Counted from the stretch's first letter, positions 24,390 through 33,637 are shown. The stretch: DNA of 64,000 nt from Brevibacterium jeotgali (GCF_900169175.1 NZ_FXZM01000004.1:124001-188000); one strand, 5' to 3'. A program made the numbers and translations. The notes: generated by a model from the sequence alone, not told the origin.

Positions 24390-25151
24390 TCACCGCTCGC
24401 CCCGCCGCTCGCCCCACCGCTGCCGTTTGTCACGCAGGAAGTCGACGATGACGTCCTCGCGGGCGGCCACCTCCGCGTGATCGCCGATGCAGGCGACGGC
24501 TGCGACCGTGCGGCCGGCCACCGTCACGGCAGTCGCGATCCCCTCGATCTCCACCTCGGACACGTCCGGTGTCACCACGAGCCCGTCGCGTTCGATGGCG
24601 GGCAGCTCCTGCAGGAAGCGCTCGACCAGCGGCTGATCCTGCTCTCGCGCTGTGCTGAGGCGGGCCCAGAGGTCACGCCGCTCCATGCCTGCGAGCAGCA
24701 CCCAGCCGCTCGAGCACCGCAGCAGTGATCGCTTCACGTAGTTCTCCGCCAGATAGCCGTACGTCGGGCTGGTCGAGGCGTGGTCGACGTAGTAGAGGTC
24801 GGAGCCCACGATGATCCCCAGCACGGTCGTCATGCCGGTCTGCTGGTGGATCTCCTCCAGGTCCGCGTGCGTCACGACGTCCGAATCCGGGGTCCCTGCG
24901 AGTCGGGTGAGGAAGTGCGGGGCCGGGCCCAGGGTGTAGAGCCTGTCGCGCTCCTCCAGGTACCCGGTCGCGACGAGACCGTTCGCCAGTCCCTGGACGG
25001 AGCTCAGCGGTGCGTCGAGGAGTCGGGCCAGCTCCGTGAGATTCGCTCCGTGCGGACGCCGGGCCACGAGGTCGAGCACCTCCGCGACCCGATCGATCAT
25101 CCGGTGGCGCGGTCGCGGCTTCGCCCTGTCGGGGGTGGGGGGAGTGTGCAC
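24390..25151 (-). CDS. IclR family transcriptional regulator
   Basis: 253 residues: winged helix at about 18-80 (MIDRVAEVLDLVARRPHGANLTELARLLDAPLSSVQ) and the IclR effector domain after it. The start is a GTG (25149-25151) with GGAG upstream. It diverges from the acyl-CoA dehydrogenase operon across a 159-base gap and most likely controls it. I see no strong palindrome there; CACAGT and ACTGTG about 60 bases apart are the only symmetric pair noticed. Confidence 0.85.
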   Translation of the reverse strand: MHTPPTPDRAKPRPRHRMIDRVAEVLDLVARRPHGANLTELARLLDAPLSSVQGLANGLVATGYLEERDRLYTLGPAPHFLTRLAGTPDSDVVTHADLEEIHQQTGMTTVLGIIVGSDLYYVDHASTSPTYGYLAENYVKRSLLRCSSGWVLLAGMERRDLWARLSTAREQDQPLVERFLQELPAIERDGLVVTPDVSEVEIEGIATAVTVAGRTVAAVACIGDHAEVAAREDVIVDFLRDKRQRWGERRGER

Positions 25152-25310
25152 AGGGTCTCCAGAGGGTCAGTGGTCTTCGGCACAGTGTAGATTCGCCCGG
25201 TCGCTCACCGCAATTCAGTAGACGAGTACAGAACCACGTATTACTGTGTGAGGTCAGTCGCGGTGCACAGGCAGTCCCGCGACTCCGACGACGATTGAGG
25301 TGACACCCGG

Positions 25311-26594
25311 ATGGGCGGACAACTCGTCCCGCAGCTCGTCACAGAGGACGAGCAGACCCGCGCACTGAGACTGGAGGTCCGCAGCTTCCTCCAGCGGGAG
25401 GTCGCGGCGGGCACCTTCACCCCGTGGGTCGACACGTGGCTGACCCGTTGGGACAACGACTTCACGAAGAAGCTCGCCGCGCGCGGCTGGGTCGGCATGA
25501 CGATCCCCACGGAGTACGGCGGGCATGGGCGGACGTTCCTCGAGCGCTTCGCAGTGACGGAGGAGCTGCTGGCCATGGGCGCGCCGGTCGCCGCGCAGTG
25601 GGTGGCGGACCGTCAGATCGCTCCGTCACTGCTGCGGTTCGGCACGGAGGAGCAGAAGCAGGCCTTCCTGCCCGCTATCGCCTCCGGGGACCTCTGCTTC
25701 GGCATCGGCATGTCGGAACCAGAATCCGGCTCCGACCTCGCGAGCGTCCAGACGAAGGGGCGCCGGGTCGACGGCGGCTGGCGCATCACCGGCCGCAAGA
25801 CGTGGACGTCCGGCGGCCACGTGGCGGACGGCTTCTTCGCGCTCGTCCGCACGGAGCCGCTCGACACGGCGCACCGCCACGCGGGACTGTCGCAGTTCAT
25901 CGTCGATCTGCGCGCCGACGGCGTGAGCATCGATCCGATCGTCTCGATGAACGGCGGTCACCACTTCAACGAGGTCACCCTCGACGACGTCTTCATCCCG
26001 GACGACCGCGTGCTCGGCGAGCCAGGCGAAGGCTGGCATCAGGTCACGTCGGAGCTCGCCTTCGAACGCAGCGGCCCGGAGCGCTTCCTGTCGACCTTCG
26101 CCCTGCTCGGGGAGACAGTCGACCACCTGCGCGCCGCGCGCACGCAGGCCCCCCTCGAGGACGTGCCCGCAGCCGACGGGCCCGCGGACGGCAGATCCGC
26201 TGCGCCCGCCCGGGCGGCCTCGGTCGGCTCGCCGTCCTCAGCTGCGGCCATCGCCCCGACCTCGCCGTCCTCCGCTCCCGCCCCCGGCGGAGCGCTGGGC
26301 CGCCACATCGCCCGCGTCACCGCGCTGCACCACATGTCTCTGTCGGTCGCCGCCAGCCTGCAGGCCGGTGAGAACGCGGACACCGCCGCCGCGCTGGTCA
26401 AGGTGCTCGGCACCACCGAGGAGGGCGACATCGCGGAGACCGTCGACCGCCTGGTCGGCGATGTCGCAGCGGACAGCCCCCGTCTGCAGGACCTGGTCGA
26501 CGCCGCGATCGCGCAGCGACCCGGCTTCACCCTGCGCGGCGGGACGAACGAAGTGCTCCGCGGCGTGGTCGCGCGCAGCCTGGGCCTGCGGTGA
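25311..26594 (+). CDS. Acyl-CoA dehydrogenase (catalytic partner)
   Basis: 427 residues, FAD acyl-CoA dehydrogenase. GMTIPTEYGGHG is in the N-terminal helical domain, FGIGMSEPESGSDLAS binds FAD, and the C-terminal GGTNEVLRG holds a plausible catalytic Glu. Residues about 280-325 are an unusual Ala/Pro/Ser insertion (PAADGPADGRSAAPARAASV and on) inside the C-terminal helical bundle, absent from typical family members. The stop nearly touches the next dehydrogenase, suggesting a heteromeric enzyme like the paired FadE proteins of actinobacterial sterol side-chain oxidation. The true acyl substrate is not known. Confidence 0.85.
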   Translation: MGGQLVPQLVTEDEQTRALRLEVRSFLQREVAAGTFTPWVDTWLTRWDNDFTKKLAARGWVGMTIPTEYGGHGRTFLERFAVTEELLAMGAPVAAQWVADRQIAPSLLRFGTEEQKQAFLPAIASGDLCFGIGMSEPESGSDLASVQTKGRRVDGGWRITGRKTWTSGGHVADGFFALVRTEPLDTAHRHAGLSQFIVDLRADGVSIDPIVSMNGGHHFNEVTLDDVFIPDDRVLGEPGEGWHQVTSELAFERSGPERFLSTFALLGETVDHLRAARTQAPLEDVPAADGPADGRSAAPARAASVGSPSSAAAIAPTSPSSAPAPGGALGRHIARVTALHHMSLSVAASLQAGENADTAAALVKVLGTTEEGDIAETVDRLVGDVAADSPRLQDLVDAAIAQRPGFTLRGGTNEVLRGVVARSLGLR

Positions 26595-26608
26595 GAGAGG
26601 AACACACG

Positions 26609-27697
26609 ATGACGAACGAACAGCTCACCGACGCGGCCGAGGTCGCGGCCGAACTCCGAGCAGTGGCCGCCGACATCTTCGCGGACGCGGCAGGCCGGCT
26701 CACCGACACCGTCGCCCGGCCCCTCGACGCGCAGGTGTGGGCGACGCTCGAGTCGACAGGACTCGCCCGCCTCACCGGCTCCGAATCCTCCGGCGGCAGC
26801 GACGCCGGCTGGCTCGAGGCCGCCGCCGTGCTGGGTGAGGCGGCCTCCGCCGGAGTGCCGCTGCCGCTGCTCGAGCACGACCTGCTGGCCGGCTGGCTGC
26901 GCGATGCGGCAGACCTGCCCGTTCCGGCCTCGGCCGAGGCCGGAACGGGTTCGCCTGCCGATGCCGCCGGTGCCGCTCCGTCCATCTCCACCGCGGCCGA
27001 GGCCGTGGGGACCGGCCGGCCGGTGACCGTTCCGTGGCTGCCGGCCGCCGCCTCGGTCGTGGTGCTCGACTCGAGCGGCGAGCGTCCGCAGGTCTACGAG
27101 ATGGCGGCGAGTGATCTCGTGTTCGACGAGCGCTCGTCCGTGACCGGTGAGCCGCAGGCGGTCGCCGTGCTGCCGACGGGAGTGGCCGGCGCAGTGGAGG
27201 TCTCGGAGGAACTCGCAGACGAGTTCCGGCACCGCGGAGCGCTGGGCCGCGCCGTGCAGATGGCGGGGGCCGCAGAGGCGATCTCCCGGCTGTGCGTGGA
27301 GCACGTGACGACCCGCGTGCAGTTCGGGCGGCCGATCGGCAGGTTCCAGGCCGTGCAGCAGCTCGTCACCGATGTGGCGAGCGAAGCGGCCCTCACGCGG
27401 ACCATCGTGGATCGCGCAGTGCTGACAGTCGCGGAGCACGGCATGCAGGACGCTCGCTCGCGCTTCGTCATCGCGGCGGCGAAGGCGTGCGCCGGGGGAG
27501 CCGCGGAGACCATCGTGCGCAACGCCCACCAGATCCACGGCGCGATCGGCACGACGCTCGAGCACTCGCTGCAGCGGCGCACCCGCCCCGTCATGGGGTG
27601 GCGCCGCGAGTTCGGCTCCACCGCGGAGTGGGAAGCGCGGATCGAAGGGCAGGTCCTCGACCAGGGCGCAGACCTGTGGGAGCTGATCACGGCATGA
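26609..27697 (+). CDS. Acyl-CoA dehydrogenase, FadE-partner type
   Basis: 362 residues. The C-terminal half is clear (FGRPIGRFQAVQQLVTDVA and AHQIHGAIGTTLEHSLQRR, as in the FadE28-type subunit). The N-terminal half is diverged and contains an Ala/Gly/Ser-rich stretch (about 105-135) encoded over a 32-bp palindrome (26918-26949). No canonical catalytic Glu is evident, so it may be the structural or FAD-sharing half of a heterotetramer with the preceding dehydrogenase. ATG 26609 follows AGAGAGG; a GTG at 26591 overlapping the previous stop is possible. It is co-transcribed with the crotonase. Confidence 0.8.
   Translation: MTNEQLTDAAEVAAELRAVAADIFADAAGRLTDTVARPLDAQVWATLESTGLARLTGSESSGGSDAGWLEAAAVLGEAASAGVPLPLLEHDLLAGWLRDAADLPVPASAEAGTGSPADAAGAAPSISTAAEAVGTGRPVTVPWLPAAASVVVLDSSGERPQVYEMAASDLVFDERSSVTGEPQAVAVLPTGVAGAVEVSEELADEFRHRGALGRAVQMAGAAEAISRLCVEHVTTRVQFGRPIGRFQAVQQLVTDVASEAALTRTIVDRAVLTVAEHGMQDARSRFVIAAAKACAGGAAETIVRNAHQIHGAIGTTLEHSLQRRTRPVMGWRREFGSTAEWEARIEGQVLDQGADLWELITA
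26918..26949. repeat. 32-bp perfect palindrome inside an acyl-CoA dehydrogenase gene
   Basis: The half-site CCCGTTCCGGCCTCGG is followed directly by its complement, with no loop. It lies in the frame-preserving low-complexity linker of the gene, not in a conserved domain. Confidence 0.9.
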
Positions 27698-27718
27698 CGG
27701 GCCAGGCATGACGGGCCA
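27691..27718 (+). repeat. 14-bp tandem duplication at the dehydrogenase stop
   Basis: GGCATGACGGGCCA is repeated without a gap (27691-27704, 27705-27718). The first copy contains the TGA of the acyl-CoA dehydrogenase; each copy also contains an ATG, out of use for the crotonase, which starts at 27759. Confidence 0.9.
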
Positions 27719-27758
27719 GGCACGAACGGAACACGCACAGAGACGACGAGGAGTCACC

Positions 27759-28667
27759 ATGGCAGACGGCGCGCAGCACGACAGCACACAGGACACCGGC
27801 AGCGCAGGCACCGGCGGCACGGGCACCGGCAGCACGGGTACCGACAGCGCAGACACCGGCAGCACAGACACCGACGCGCTGCTGGTCGAGCGCGACGGAC
27901 ACGTGGAGACGTGGACCCTCAACCGCCCCGACAGCCGCAACCCGATCTCCGACGATGACATGGTGGCGGCGATCATCGACGCGGTCGATGCCGCGAATGC
28001 GGACCCGGCAGTCCGCGTCGTCATCCTCACCGGTGCGGGCAAGGCGTTCTCCGCCGGCGGTGACGTGAAGAAGATGCGGGACCGGTCCGGCATGTTCGGC
28101 GGGCACCCGCACCAGATGCGGGGCGGCTACCGCTACGGCATCCAGCAGATCCCGCTCGCGCTGCAGCGCCTCGATGCGCCGCTCATCGCCGCGGTGAACG
28201 GCCCGGCGGTGGGCGCCGGCTGTGATCTCACCGCGATGGCGGATATGCGCATCGCGTCGGAGACGGCGTGGTTCGCGGAGTCCTTCGTGAAGCTCGGCAT
28301 CATCCCCGGCGACGGCGGCGCCTGGTTCCTGCCCCGCCTCGTGGGGCCGGCACGCGCCGCGGAGATGACGCTCACCGGTGACCGGGTCGACGCGAAGACC
28401 GCCCTGGAGTGGGGCCTTGTCAGTCGTGTCGTCGCCCCGGAGGACCTCATGACGGAGGCGCGTGCGCTGGCCGATCGTGTTGCGGTCAACCCGCCGCACG
28501 CCGTGCGCATGGCGAAGAAGCTGCTGAAGGAGTCCGACGGGTCGAGCCTGTCCTCGCTGCTCGAGCTGTCCGCGGCGATGCAGCCGTTGGCCCACCACGC
28601 GCCGGACCACGCAGAGGCGATCGACGCCTTCCTCGACAAGCGGGACCCGACCTTCACGGGGGAGTGA
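27759..28667 (+). CDS. Enoyl-CoA hydratase/isomerase (crotonase) family protein
   Basis: 302 residues. After a disordered Gly/Thr/Ser/Asp head (residues 10-40, made of TGSTGTDSADTG-like repeats) comes the crotonase fold. Oxyanion-hole motifs are AFSAGGDVKKM and NGPAVGAGCDL, and ESFVKLGIIPGDGGAWFLPRLVG is in the active-site region. It would hydrate the enoyl-CoA made by the dehydrogenase pair upstream. GAGGAG precedes ATG 27759. The repetitive head is unusual for a crotonase. Isomerase or hydrolase activities are possible within the family. Confidence 0.85.
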   Translation: MADGAQHDSTQDTGSAGTGGTGTGSTGTDSADTGSTDTDALLVERDGHVETWTLNRPDSRNPISDDDMVAAIIDAVDAANADPAVRVVILTGAGKAFSAGGDVKKMRDRSGMFGGHPHQMRGGYRYGIQQIPLALQRLDAPLIAAVNGPAVGAGCDLTAMADMRIASETAWFAESFVKLGIIPGDGGAWFLPRLVGPARAAEMTLTGDRVDAKTALEWGLVSRVVAPEDLMTEARALADRVAVNPPHAVRMAKKLLKESDGSSLSSLLELSAAMQPLAHHAPDHAEAIDAFLDKRDPTFTGE

Positions 28668-28688
28668 GGCGGGCCGCCCCGCTTTCCC

Positions 28689-29150
28689 TCACTCCTCGTC
28701 GATGACGGTGGTCGTCACCTCGACGGGGACTGCCAGTGAGTTCGCGACGTAGCAGCGCTCATGGGCGATCTGCGCGAGCTGCTCGATCTCCGCGTGATCC
28801 GTGCCGGCGGGGACCGTGACGGTGACGTCGAGCGACACCGTGTCGAGTCGAGCCGGCTCTGCCTCGAGCAGCAGACGCGACGCCGCTGTGTCCTCGTACC
28901 CGAGGATCGTCGCCCCGGCGCGGGCCGCAGCTCCGAGGAAGGAGAGCATCTGGCACGAGGCGGCGGCCGCCACGATGAGCTGTTCCGGGTTCCACCGGGC
29001 GGGGTCGCCGCGGAACGACGGATCGGCGCTGAGGTCGAGGTCCACCGCGGCCGGCGGTGTCGTGATGACATGGTTGCGCGAGAAGGAGCGGATGCCTCCC
29101 GCGGTGGTACCGCTCCATCGGGTGTGTGTCTCATACGAGTGCGAAGCCAT
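28689..29150 (-). CDS. OsmC/Ohr family peroxide-reducing protein
   Basis: 153 residues, OsmC-like fold. Two Cys, in AAAASCQMLSFL and AHERCYVANSL, are the peroxidatic and resolving pair of the family, which reduces organic hydroperoxides using thiols. It is divergent from an ArsR-type regulator with a perfect palindrome between them (29175-29190), so expression is probably derepressed by a signal sensed by that regulator. Its end converges on the crotonase operon. Confidence 0.85.
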   Translation of the reverse strand: MASHSYETHTRWSGTTAGGIRSFSRNHVITTPPAAVDLDLSADPSFRGDPARWNPEQLIVAAAASCQMLSFLGAAARAGATILGYEDTAASRLLLEAEPARLDTVSLDVTVTVPAGTDHAEIEQLAQIAHERCYVANSLAVPVEVTTTVIDEE

Positions 29151-29174
29151 GGTCCCAGTGTGCGCGGGCGATCG

Positions 29175-29190
29175 TTCGGCGATCGCCGAA
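29175..29190. promoter_or_regulatory. Operator candidate between osmC-like and arsR-like genes
   Basis: TTCGGCGATCGCCGAA, a perfect 16-base palindrome in the 63-base divergent gap. A TAGCCT ends 6 bases before the ArsR-type ATG (29214), compatible with a leaderless mRNA. Likely bound by the adjacent ArsR-family protein. Confidence 0.6.
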
Positions 29191-29213
29191 GTATCTGGGC
29201 GTAGCCTGGAACC

Positions 29214-29948
29214 ATGGACAGCCGCAGTCCGGACCCGGGCACCGCGGAGTCCGGAGCCCGCCGGCGCGATCGTGACTTCTCCGCGCTCGGGAAGGCCTTG
29301 GCCTCACCCGCGCGCTCCGTCATGCTGTCCCTCCTCATGGACGGCACGGTGAGACCCGCCGGGGAGCTCGCGCGGGCGGCCGGGGTGTCCGCCTCGACGG
29401 CATCCGGGCATCTCTGGGTGCTCGTCGACGCGGGACTCGTCACGTGCACGGCGCGGGGGCGGGGCCGCTACTACCGGCTGAGCGGGCCAGAGGTGGCTCA
29501 TGCACTCGAGACGCTGGGGCACATCGCGCCCGCTGCGCCCGCCACCGGGTACACGGGAGTGCGCGCCGCTGAGAAGCTGGCCTCGGGTCGGTTCTGCTAC
29601 GACCACCTGGCCGGACGCCTCGGAGTCGGGCTCACCCGGGGGTGGGTCGCCGCCGGCTGGCTCGACGACCCCGACCACCTGCAGCTCACCTCAGCCGGAC
29701 GCGACGGGTTCGCCGATCTGGGTGTGGACGTCATCGGTCTCGACGCGCTGCGTCGACCCACCACGCGGGCCTGCCCGGACTGGACCGAGCGACGGCCTCA
29801 TCTGGCAGGGGCCCTCGGCGCCGCCGTCGCCGCTCTGTGCGTCGAGTCGGAGTGGGTCGTGCGGCGACCCGGCAGTCGAGGTGTCCGGGTGACCGATGCG
29901 GGAGCGGCTGTCTTCCGCCAGCGGTGGGGCGTCAGCTTCTCCCCGTAG
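29214..29948 (+). CDS. ArsR family winged-helix regulator with extra C-terminal domain
   Basis: 244 residues. The winged helix is at about 25-95 (ALASPARSVMLSLLMDGTVR, AGVSASTASGHLWVLVDAGLV). A 140-residue C-terminal part contains two notable Cys motifs, RFCYDHLAGRLGV and ACPDWTERRPHLAGALG, which recur in long ArsR-type regulators and may sense metal or oxidant. The divergent OsmC gene makes oxidative stress a reasonable guess for the signal. ArsR dimers repress by binding palindromes; one lies just upstream. Confidence 0.8.
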   Translation: MDSRSPDPGTAESGARRRDRDFSALGKALASPARSVMLSLLMDGTVRPAGELARAAGVSASTASGHLWVLVDAGLVTCTARGRGRYYRLSGPEVAHALETLGHIAPAAPATGYTGVRAAEKLASGRFCYDHLAGRLGVGLTRGWVAAGWLDDPDHLQLTSAGRDGFADLGVDVIGLDALRRPTTRACPDWTERRPHLAGALGAAVAALCVESEWVVRRPGSRGVRVTDAGAAVFRQRWGVSFSP

Positions 29949-30097
29949 CGTCGCCCTCTGCAGGCACGGGACGGGGCCGGACCGCGCGTCCCACCCGGCG
30001 GAGCTCCCCTCCGTGCGGCCCAGTACTCTCTGAGAGGCACCACGGAGACGTCACAGCTCCCTGATGTCGGACCATGACTGCGGAACGGGGAACGGGA

Positions 30098-31549
30098 ATG
30101 ACGGATACGACGATCATGACCCTCATCATCATCGCGTACCTGGTGATCGTCGCGGTGATCGGGCTCGCCGGGACCAAGCTCATCAAGGGCTCGGACGACT
30201 TCATGCTGGCGGGCCGCAGGCTCGGACCCTTCATGGTGATCGCGGGCCTGACCGCCACCCACATCGGCGGCGGCGCAGTCATGGGGGTGAGTGAGGACAG
30301 CTACGTCTACGGCTTCAGCGGCGTCGCGTACAGCGTCGGCACCGCACTGGGGCTCATCCTGCTGGGCGTGCTGTCAGCGGAGAGGCTGCGGAGTCTCTCC
30401 CTGCGGACCATCACCGACTACCTGGCGCTTCGCTACGACTCGAAGACGGTGCGCGGTCTGGCCTCGGGCCTCTCCATCATCGCCGTGACCGGCATCGTCG
30501 CCGCTCAGGTCAACGCCGCCGGCGGGGCCCTGGCGATCCTGGGCATCGATCCGACGATCGGTGCCATCGTCGCAGTGCTCCTGTTCATCGCCTACACGGT
30601 CGTCGCGGGGATGTGGGGCGTGGCGCTCACCGACGCCGTGCAGGTCACCATCGTCGTCATCGGAGTGCCCATCGCCGCGATCGCCGGTCTGCGTGCGGCC
30701 GGCGGAATGGACGGGCTGCGGACCTTCGCGGAGACCAGCGGAGACATCGTGGGCGCCGACTACTTCTCCCCGGTGGGCATGGGCGTCATGGCGATGCTCG
30801 GCATCATCACTCCGGTGATCATGTACGACCTCATCGGCCAGGACTTCTACCAGCGCCTCTTCTCCGCGCGCAGTGCGGCCGTCGCGCGGATCTCCGCGAT
30901 CACCGCCGGCCTGCTCCTCCTGGTCTTCGCGATCTTCCCGGTCATCGGCGGCATGAGCGCGCGTGCGCTGTTCGGCGATCTGGAGCACTCGTCGTCGGCC
31001 CTGCCGACCCTCATCTCCGAGGTGCTCCCCATCGGCGTCGCCGCGATCATCGTCGGCGCGATCCTCGCGGCCGTCATGTCCACGGCGGATTCGCTCCTGA
31101 TCGCCGGCAGCACGCACATCACGAACGACTTCTACCGCGAGATCATGGGGCGCGATCCAGAGGACGACAGCCCGCGGACGCTCGTCGTCGCCCGTGTCTG
31201 GACCCTCATCCTGGGCGTCGGCGCGCTGGTGTTCGCACTCAGCGTGCCGGGGATCATCACCGTCCTCTCCCTCGCCTACACGATGTACGCCTCCGGCGTC
31301 TTCGTGCCCGTGATCGGCGGTCTGCTCTGGCGGCGTGCAACCCGCGCCGGAGCCCTCGCAGCGATCATCGCAGGGTCCGTGGGCGGACTCGCGGGGGTGT
31401 TCGGCCTGTTCGACTACGGCGCCGTCCCCGAGGTCGTGGTCGGGGGCGCCGCATCGCTGCTGGCCTTCGTCGTGGTCTCCCTGCTCACGAGGCCCGACGC
31501 TGGGGCGGAGCATGCGGACGTGCGCCAGAAGAGGGACGCCGGGGCCTGA
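30098..31549 (+). CDS. Sodium:solute symporter (SSS family)
   Basis: 483 residues with about 13 membrane segments. Na+-site and core motifs include GGGAVMGVSEDSYVYG and the VMSTADSLLIAGSTHI segment typical of SSS carriers. ATG 30098 is preferred to an upstream ATG (30074) because GGGGAACGGGA precedes it. It lies 134 bases before urocanase, so histidine, urocanate or imidazole-propionate is the likely cargo; this is an inference from position. A TCGGAC half-site at 30065-30070 may be a degenerate copy of the hut operator. Confidence 0.8.
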   Translation: MTDTTIMTLIIIAYLVIVAVIGLAGTKLIKGSDDFMLAGRRLGPFMVIAGLTATHIGGGAVMGVSEDSYVYGFSGVAYSVGTALGLILLGVLSAERLRSLSLRTITDYLALRYDSKTVRGLASGLSIIAVTGIVAAQVNAAGGALAILGIDPTIGAIVAVLLFIAYTVVAGMWGVALTDAVQVTIVVIGVPIAAIAGLRAAGGMDGLRTFAETSGDIVGADYFSPVGMGVMAMLGIITPVIMYDLIGQDFYQRLFSARSAAVARISAITAGLLLLVFAIFPVIGGMSARALFGDLEHSSSALPTLISEVLPIGVAAIIVGAILAAVMSTADSLLIAGSTHITNDFYREIMGRDPEDDSPRTLVVARVWTLILGVGALVFALSVPGIITVLSLAYTMYASGVFVPVIGGLLWRRATRAGALAAIIAGSVGGLAGVFGLFDYGAVPEVVVGGAASLLAFVVVSLLTRPDAGAEHADVRQKRDAGA

Positions 31550-31565
31550 CGCCCCGCTCCTCCCA

Positions 31566-31601
31566 GTCCGAGATCTCGGACACGAGCAGTGTGCGGGCCC
31601 C
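31566..31601 (+). promoter_or_regulatory. hut operator and conserved block upstream of hutU
   Basis: GTCCGAGATCTCGGAC (31566-31581) is a perfect 16-base palindrome. It is followed by GCAGTGTGCGGGCCCC (31586-31601). Both have counterparts before hutI: GTCCGAAACCTCGGAC at 43158-43173 and GCAGTGTGCGGGTCCC at 43245-43260. The gap holds no other clear signal, and CGGAGGAG precedes the hutU ATG. Confidence 0.6.
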
Positions 31602-31683
31602 TTCTCCGCGAAGGCCGCGGGCCTCACGATGGTGAACAGAGCATCCGATCGTGTTCGCCGCCGTCCGCACCGGAGGAGTCCCC

Positions 31684-33444
31684 ATGTCACAGCCGACCAG
31701 CTCTGCGCCCCGCCCCCGCACCACCAGGACCACTCCCGCCCACACCACCCACGACCCCTCCCGCACGATCCGCGCCCCGCGCGGCACGGAGATCACCGCT
31801 AAGTCCTGGCAGACCGAGGCGCCCAAGCGGATGCTCATGAACAACCTCGACCCCGAGGTCGCGGAGCGTCCCGAGGACCTCGTCGTCTACGGAGGTACGG
31901 GGCGCGCCGCGAGGTCGTGGGAGGCCTACGAAGCGATCGTCCGCACCCTCGACGAGCTCGAGGACGACGAGACCCTCCTGGTCCAGTCCGGCAGGCCCGT
32001 CGGCGTCCTGCGCACGCACGAGTGGGCGCCGCGCGTCCTCATCGCCAACTCGAACCTCGTGGGTGACTGGGCCACCTGGGAGCACTTCCGCAAGCTCGAG
32101 GCGGAGGGGCTCATGATGTACGGCCAGATGACCGCGGGGTCCTGGATCTACATCGCGACCCAGGGGATCCTGCAGGGCACGTACGAGACGTTCGGCGCGG
32201 TCGCGGACAAGCGCTTCGGCGGGACGCTCGCCGGCACCCTGACCGTCACCGCCGGCTGCGGCGGGATGGGCGGCGCGCAGCCACTGTCCGTCACCCTCCA
32301 CGGCGGTGCGTGCCTCATCATCGATGTGAACGAAGCGTGCCTGCGCCGGCGCCAGTCCAAGCGCTACCTCGACGAGGTCGAGTCCGACCTGGGCACGGCA
32401 CTCGCGAAGGTCCTCGCCGCGAAGCAGGAGAGGCGCCCGCTGTCGGTGGGGCTCGTCGGCAACGCCGCCGAGGTCCTGCCCGCACTGCTGGACCGTCCCG
32501 AGTCCGCGCAGGTGGACATCGTCACCGACCAGACGTCCGCGCACGACCCCCTGTCCTACCTGCCGGCGGGTGTGGACCTGGACGACTGGCACGACGAAGC
32601 CGCACAGGATCAGGAGAAGTTCACCCTGCGGGCGCAGGAGTCCATGGCGGAGCACGTCCGTGCGATGGTCGAGTTCCAGGACCGCGGTGCAGAGGTGTTC
32701 GACTACGGGAACTCGATCCGCGACGAGGCCCGGAAGGCGGGCTGCGACCGTGCGTTCGAGTTCCCCGGCTTCGTCCCCGCCTACATCCGTCCGCTGTTCT
32801 GCGAGGGCCTGGGACCCTTCCGCTGGGTGGCACTGTCCGGGGACCCGCAGGACATCGCGGTGACCGATGCCGCGCTCAAGGAACTGTTCCCCGACAACGA
32901 GCACCTGCACACCTGGCTCGATGCCGCGCACGAATTCGTCGAGTTCGAGGGGCTGCCGGCCCGCATCTGCTGGCTGGGCTACAAGGAGCGGCATCAGGCG
33001 GGGCTCCTCTTCAACCGCCTGGTCGTGGAGGGGAAGGTGTCCGCCCCCGTCGTCATCGGACGCGATCATCTGGACTCCGGATCCGTCGCCTCGCCCTACC
33101 GGGAGACGGAGGGCATGGCGGACGGCAGCGACGCCGTGGCGGACTGGCCGCTGCTCAACGCGATGGTGAACACGTCATCGGGGGCGACATGGGTGTCGCT
33201 GCATCACGGCGGCGGCGTCGGCATGGGCCGTTCGATCCACGCGGGTCAGGTCTCCGTGGCCGACGGGACGGCCCTGGCCGCGCAGAAGCTGGAGCGCCTG
33301 CTGACGAACGACCCCGGCATGGGCGTGCTGCGGCACGTGGACGCCGGCTATGACCGGGCGCACGAGGTCGCACAGGAGCGCGGGGTCTGGGTGCCGAGCG
33401 ATCCGACGCTGGATCAGCGCGATCCCGACTCCACGAGGGACTGA
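31684..33444 (+). CDS. hutU: Urocanate hydratase
   Basis: 586 residues, the full urocanase length. It adds water to urocanate to give imidazolonepropionate, with tightly bound NAD+. The NAD-binding motif is [12 protein letters not shown] (about 195-206); other family blocks are [38 protein letters not shown] and [18 protein letters not shown]. The first 30 residues are a Thr/Pro/Ser-rich extension. ATG 31684 follows CGGAGGAG. It is the second hut step and is separated by 10 kb from the other hut genes. Confidence 0.95.
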   Translation: MSQPTSSAPRPRTTRTTPAHTTHDPSRTIRAPRGTEITAKSWQTEAPKRMLMNNLDPEVAERPEDLVVYGGTGRAARSWEAYEAIVRTLDELEDDETLLVQSGRPVGVLRTHEWAPRVLIANSNLVGDWATWEHFRKLEAEGLMMYGQMTAGSWIYIATQGILQGTYETFGAVADKRFGGTLAGTLTVTAGCGGMGGAQPLSVTLHGGACLIIDVNEACLRRRQSKRYLDEVESDLGTALAKVLAAKQERRPLSVGLVGNAAEVLPALLDRPESAQVDIVTDQTSAHDPLSYLPAGVDLDDWHDEAAQDQEKFTLRAQESMAEHVRAMVEFQDRGAEVFDYGNSIRDEARKAGCDRAFEFPGFVPAYIRPLFCEGLGPFRWVALSGDPQDIAVTDAALKELFPDNEHLHTWLDAAHEFVEFEGLPARICWLGYKERHQAGLLFNRLVVEGKVSAPVVIGRDHLDSGSVASPYRETEGMADGSDAVADWPLLNAMVNTSSGATWVSLHHGGGVGMGRSIHAGQVSVADGTALAAQKLERLLTNDPGMGVLRHVDAGYDRAHEVAQERGVWVPSDPTLDQRDPDSTRD

Positions 33445-33544
33445 CACGGGAGGCCGACACCGCGCACGTGACCCGGCGGCAGGCACGACGTCGTGAGTCC
33501 CTGCCGAGGAGCATGGCGCTGCGTGTCCGGCTCCTGGGAACGCA

Positions 33545-33585
33545 GAAGGGCCGTTCCTGCACGTGACATGCAGGAACGGCCCTTC
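33545..33585. terminator. Terminator between hutU and the BCCT gene
   Basis: 17-bp perfect arms (GAAGGGCCGTTCCTGCA and complement) with a 7-base loop CGTGACA, between convergent genes. Confidence 0.75.
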
Positions 33586-33637
33586 GACGTCAGCGAGACG
33601 CGGCTGTGAAGTCGGCCGGCACCTCGGGCGCGGATGC

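Noticed and set aside
26039..28093. A 684-codon minus-strand frame opposite the dehydrogenase/crotonase operon
   Set aside because: No domain; the plus-strand genes have clear family motifs and ribosome sites.
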